A stretch of 9,339 bases of DNA, from the NCBI GenBank assembly GCA_035380045.1, contig DAOSWM010000097.1, positions 1 through 9,339 of the forward strand, read 5' to 3'. Made by a program: the position numbers and the translations under genes. This document shows positions 7,583-9,339 of the stretch, piece after piece; the first letter of the stretch is position 1, and the number at the start of each line of letters is the position of its first letter. This DNA is from DAOSWM01 sp035380045. GTDB lineage: Bacteria > Bacteroidota > Bacteroidia > Bacteroidales > Tenuifilaceae. A model generated the notes under the pieces. That model did no database searches and had not been told where the DNA came from. It saw only the letters and a program-made list of their open reading frames with translations.

Positions 7583-7711
7583 TTGCCAAGGGCTTTAGCC
7601 CTTGGGGTATTTATCACAAAAACAATGGGCTTTAGCCCAAAAAAAGAACTTATATTTGGCTAAAGCCAAGTCCTTTTTCTTTTTAAACCCAAGGGCTAAA
7701 GCCCTTGGCAA
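7583..7711. repeat. Four-hairpin composite palindromic element (REP/BIME-like)
   Basis: Four short palindromes share the core GGCTTTAGCC or its complement: CCAAGGGCT-TT-AGCCCTTGG at 7586-7605, TGGGCT-TT-AGCCCA at 7626-7639, TTGGCT-AA-AGCCAA at 7656-7669, and CCAAGGGCT-AA-AGCCCTTGG at 7689-7708. The first two are in one orientation and the last two in the other. The outer pair extends to a perfect 24-bp inverted repeat (7583-7606 with 7688-7711), and the whole element is symmetric about position 7647. It contains no open gene. Such arrays are typical of REP-type repeats moved by Y1-transposase (RAYT) proteins, though none is in this window. Confidence 0.85.
7648..7684 (+). terminator. Possible intrinsic terminator inside the palindromic element
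   Basis: ACTT (7648-7651) and AAGT (7668-7671) flank the hairpin GGCT-AA-AGCC (7658-7667), with a six-base bulge. The T-rich run TTTTTCTTTTT at 7674-7684 follows. Upstream, 7641-7651 can also pair with 7668-7678 with one mismatch. It could reduce read-through from the AGPS-like gene into the kinase gene. Confidence 0.35.
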
Positions 7712-7747
7712 CAGTTTAAATATTGTATTTTGTTTAAATTTAAACTG
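7712..7747. promoter_or_regulatory. Inverted repeat and 14-bp perfect palindrome upstream of the kinase gene
   Basis: CAGTTTAAAT (7712-7721) is repeated inverted as ATTTAAACTG (7738-7747). The right arm overlaps GTTTAAATTTAAAC (7732-7745), a perfect 14-bp palindrome. The pair ends 26 bases before the first possible kinase start codon, a suitable place for a repressor or activator site. A near-consensus -7 box, TGTCTTTG, is at 7758-7765. The composition is very AT-rich, so the regulatory role is a guess. Confidence 0.35.
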
Positions 7748-7773
7748 CTTCTTACAGTGTCTTTGTTTTTAAA

Positions 7774-9339
7774 ATGATATCTATGGATAATTACGTAGTA
7801 GTAATTGATGCCGGCACACAATCAATCAGGGCGGTTCTTATCGATTTGAAAGGAAATATTGTTCGAATTGAGCGTACCGAAGTTGAACCGTACTTCTCTA
7901 CCGAACCGGGATTTGCCGAGCAAGATCCAATTTACCTTTGGAATATTCTTACGCAAACCTGTAAACGGTTGATTGACAGTATCGACATTCCTATCGAGAG
8001 TATAAAGGGAATGTCAATTACTACGCAGCGTGGAACATTAGTAAACGTTGATAAAAACGGTAATCCTTTACGTCCGGCAATGCTTTGGCTCGACCAGCGT
8101 AAGGCAAAAGTTGACAAATGGCCCAGAGGGTTCATAAAAGCTGCACTTAAGCTGATAAATATGCACGAATCGTTGGTTCATGCCATTAAAGATGGCGAAT
8201 CGAACTGGATTCGGCAGAACCAACCCGAAATTTGGGAGAAAACCCATAAGTTCATGTTTTTATCAGCATTCTTCGTTCACAGGTTAACAGGGGAATATGT
8301 TGATTCAATTGGTAGCACAGTTGGCTACATGCCATTCAACTACAAGAAGCAGCGCTGGTGCAATAAGAATGAGTTCAACTCAAAAATGTTTCCAATTGAA
8401 CGTGAAAAGCTTGTTGATTTGGTAAAACCCTCGGAACTGCTTGGTTACATTACAAATTCTGCTTCGCAGGAAACCGGGCTACCAGAAGGACTTCCTGTTA
8501 TTGCTGCTGCTGCCGATAAAGCGTGCGAGGTTCTGGGTTCGGGTTGTATTTCCCCAGAAATTGCCTGCTTAAGCTACGGAACCACAGCAACAATCGAAAC
8601 GGTAAATCCGAAGTATGTTGAAGTAATTAAGTTTTTCCCATCCTACCCCAGCGCCATTCCAAACTTCTACAATACTGAAGTTATGATTTACCGTGGATAC
8701 TGGATGATTAACTGGTTTAAGAAAGAGTTTGGTCACAAGGAAGTTGAGCTGGCTAAGCAGCAAGGAAAATCGGCCGAAGAGCTTTTCGATAAGATGATCA
8801 GCAGCATTCCTCCCGGATCGATGGGTTTAACGTTGCAGCCATACTGGTCGCCCGGAGTAAAAATTCCAGGAGTTGAAGCCAAGGGAGCCGTTATCGGTTT
8901 TGGCGATGTTCACACAAAAGCCCACTTGTACCGATCGATAATAGAAGGGCTAACCTACGCGCTAAAGGAAGGCGCACTCAGAACTCAAAAACGCAATGGC
9001 GTAAAAATTCAGAAGCTGAGAGTTTCAGGCGGGGGATCGCAGAGTAACAACGCGCTGCAGATGACTGCCGATATTTTCAACATGACGGTTGAAAAACCTC
9101 ACACATTTGAAACCTCTGCGCTTGGCGCAGCAATTAACTGCGTTGTGGGTCTTAAACTTTACCCCAATTTCGAAACCGCAATTGAAAACATGTGTAGGGT
9201 TGGCGAGGTTTACAGCCCAATTCCTGAGAACAGAAAGGTTTACCAGGAACTTTACGAAAAAGTATATCGAAAAATGTACAAACAGCTAAAGCCATTGTAC
9301 GAAGAGATTCGTGAAATAACTAACTACCCGAAGAAGCTT
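7774..9339 (+). CDS. FGGY-family carbohydrate/polyol kinase (3' end outside window)
   Basis: The frame stays open for 522 codons to the window edge without a stop, so the gene is 3'-partial, though near full length for the family. The start may be ATG at 7774 or, in frame, at 7783 (MDNYVVVIDAGT). The first phosphate-binding loop is VIDAGTQS with Asp12; the probable catalytic base is Asp248 in AAAADKA; phosphate loop 2 is SYGTTAT (267-273); the adenosine motif is SGGGSQSN (418-425). It resembles glycerol kinase around TTQRGT (83-88), but the RE pair that binds glycerol in E. coli GlpK (Arg83-Glu84) is Arg86-Gly87 here, and the DPYFSGTK loop with Tyr135 is absent. The substrate is therefore probably not free glycerol, or is bound differently. 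E. coli ygcE next to ygcU is, from memory, a similar kinase and AGPS-like oxidase pairing. Transcription with the upstream genes must cross the palindromic element at 7583-7711. Confidence 0.88.
   Translation, partial: MISMDNYVVVIDAGTQSIRAVLIDLKGNIVRIERTEVEPYFSTEPGFAEQDPIYLWNILTQTCKRLIDSIDIPIESIKGMSITTQRGTLVNVDKNGNPLRPAMLWLDQRKAKVDKWPRGFIKAALKLINMHESLVHAIKDGESNWIRQNQPEIWEKTHKFMFLSAFFVHRLTGEYVDSIGSTVGYMPFNYKKQRWCNKNEFNSKMFPIEREKLVDLVKPSELLGYITNSASQETGLPEGLPVIAAAADKACEVLGSGCISPEIACLSYGTTATIETVNPKYVEVIKFFPSYPSAIPNFYNTEVMIYRGYWMINWFKKEFGHKEVELAKQQGKSAEELFDKMISSIPPGSMGLTLQPYWSPGVKIPGVEAKGAVIGFGDVHTKAHLYRSIIEGLTYALKEGALRTQKRNGVKIQKLRVSGGGSQSNNALQMTADIFNMTVEKPHTFETSALGAAINCVVGLKLYPNFETAIENMCRVGEVYSPIPENRKVYQELYEKVYRKMYKQLKPLYEEIREITNYPKKL

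Noticed and set aside
7583..7711. CRISPR array
   Set aside because: The palindromic units differ in length and orientation, spacers are not uniform, and the units are symmetric about a centre; a CRISPR array needs same-direction repeats.
9089..9289. Open frame of 66 codons on the plus strand near the right edge
   Set aside because: It sits in another frame within the kinase coding sequence, whose own frame continues unbroken with conserved FGGY motifs.
7774..9339. Canonical glycerol kinase glpK
   Set aside because: The Glu of the glycerol-binding RE pair and the Tyr135 loop are missing, so only the FGGY family level is supported.

Overview
The window looks like chromosomal DNA of a Bacteroidota organism. 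Signs of this are a DUF4293 membrane protein, a TonB-dependent receptor that opens with a carboxypeptidase-regulatory-like domain, TAnnTTTG promoter boxes, start codons without clear Shine-Dalgarno sites, and AT-rich intergenic DNA.

Layout. Positions 1-73 hold no gene but have a sequence resembling an insertion-sequence end (36-52). Two minus-strand genes follow, read right to left: an SPFH/prohibitin-family membrane protein (602-1414), then a four-helix DUF4293 protein (74-538). They probably share one promoter in the divergent region 1415-1603. On the plus strand, that region leads into an 830-residue outer-membrane TonB-dependent receptor (1604-4096) with no SusD partner in view.

The most interesting part is the right half: three same-strand metabolic genes. 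These are a GlpD-type FAD glycerol-3-phosphate dehydrogenase (4197-5828), an FAD-linked oxidase closely resembling alkyl-dihydroxyacetonephosphate synthase, AGPS (5911-7539), and an FGGY-family kinase (7774 to the window end, stop codon not reached). The AGPS-like protein keeps the catalytic Tyr, the His triplet and the active-site Arg of the eukaryotic ether-lipid enzyme. The kinase lacks the glycerol-binding Glu of glycerol kinase. A kinase, a glycerophosphate dehydrogenase and an AGPS-like enzyme together could form a route between alkylglycerols (or another glycerol-like compound), their phosphates, and DHAP plus a long-chain alcohol. This route is inference; direction and substrate are not shown by sequence.

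The intergenic DNA is rich in structure. There is a 9-bp hairpin ending one base before the glpD start, a 7-bp tandem repeat between glpD and the AGPS-like gene, and a 129-bp four-hairpin palindromic element between the AGPS-like gene and the kinase. A 14-bp perfect palindrome lies just upstream of the kinase.
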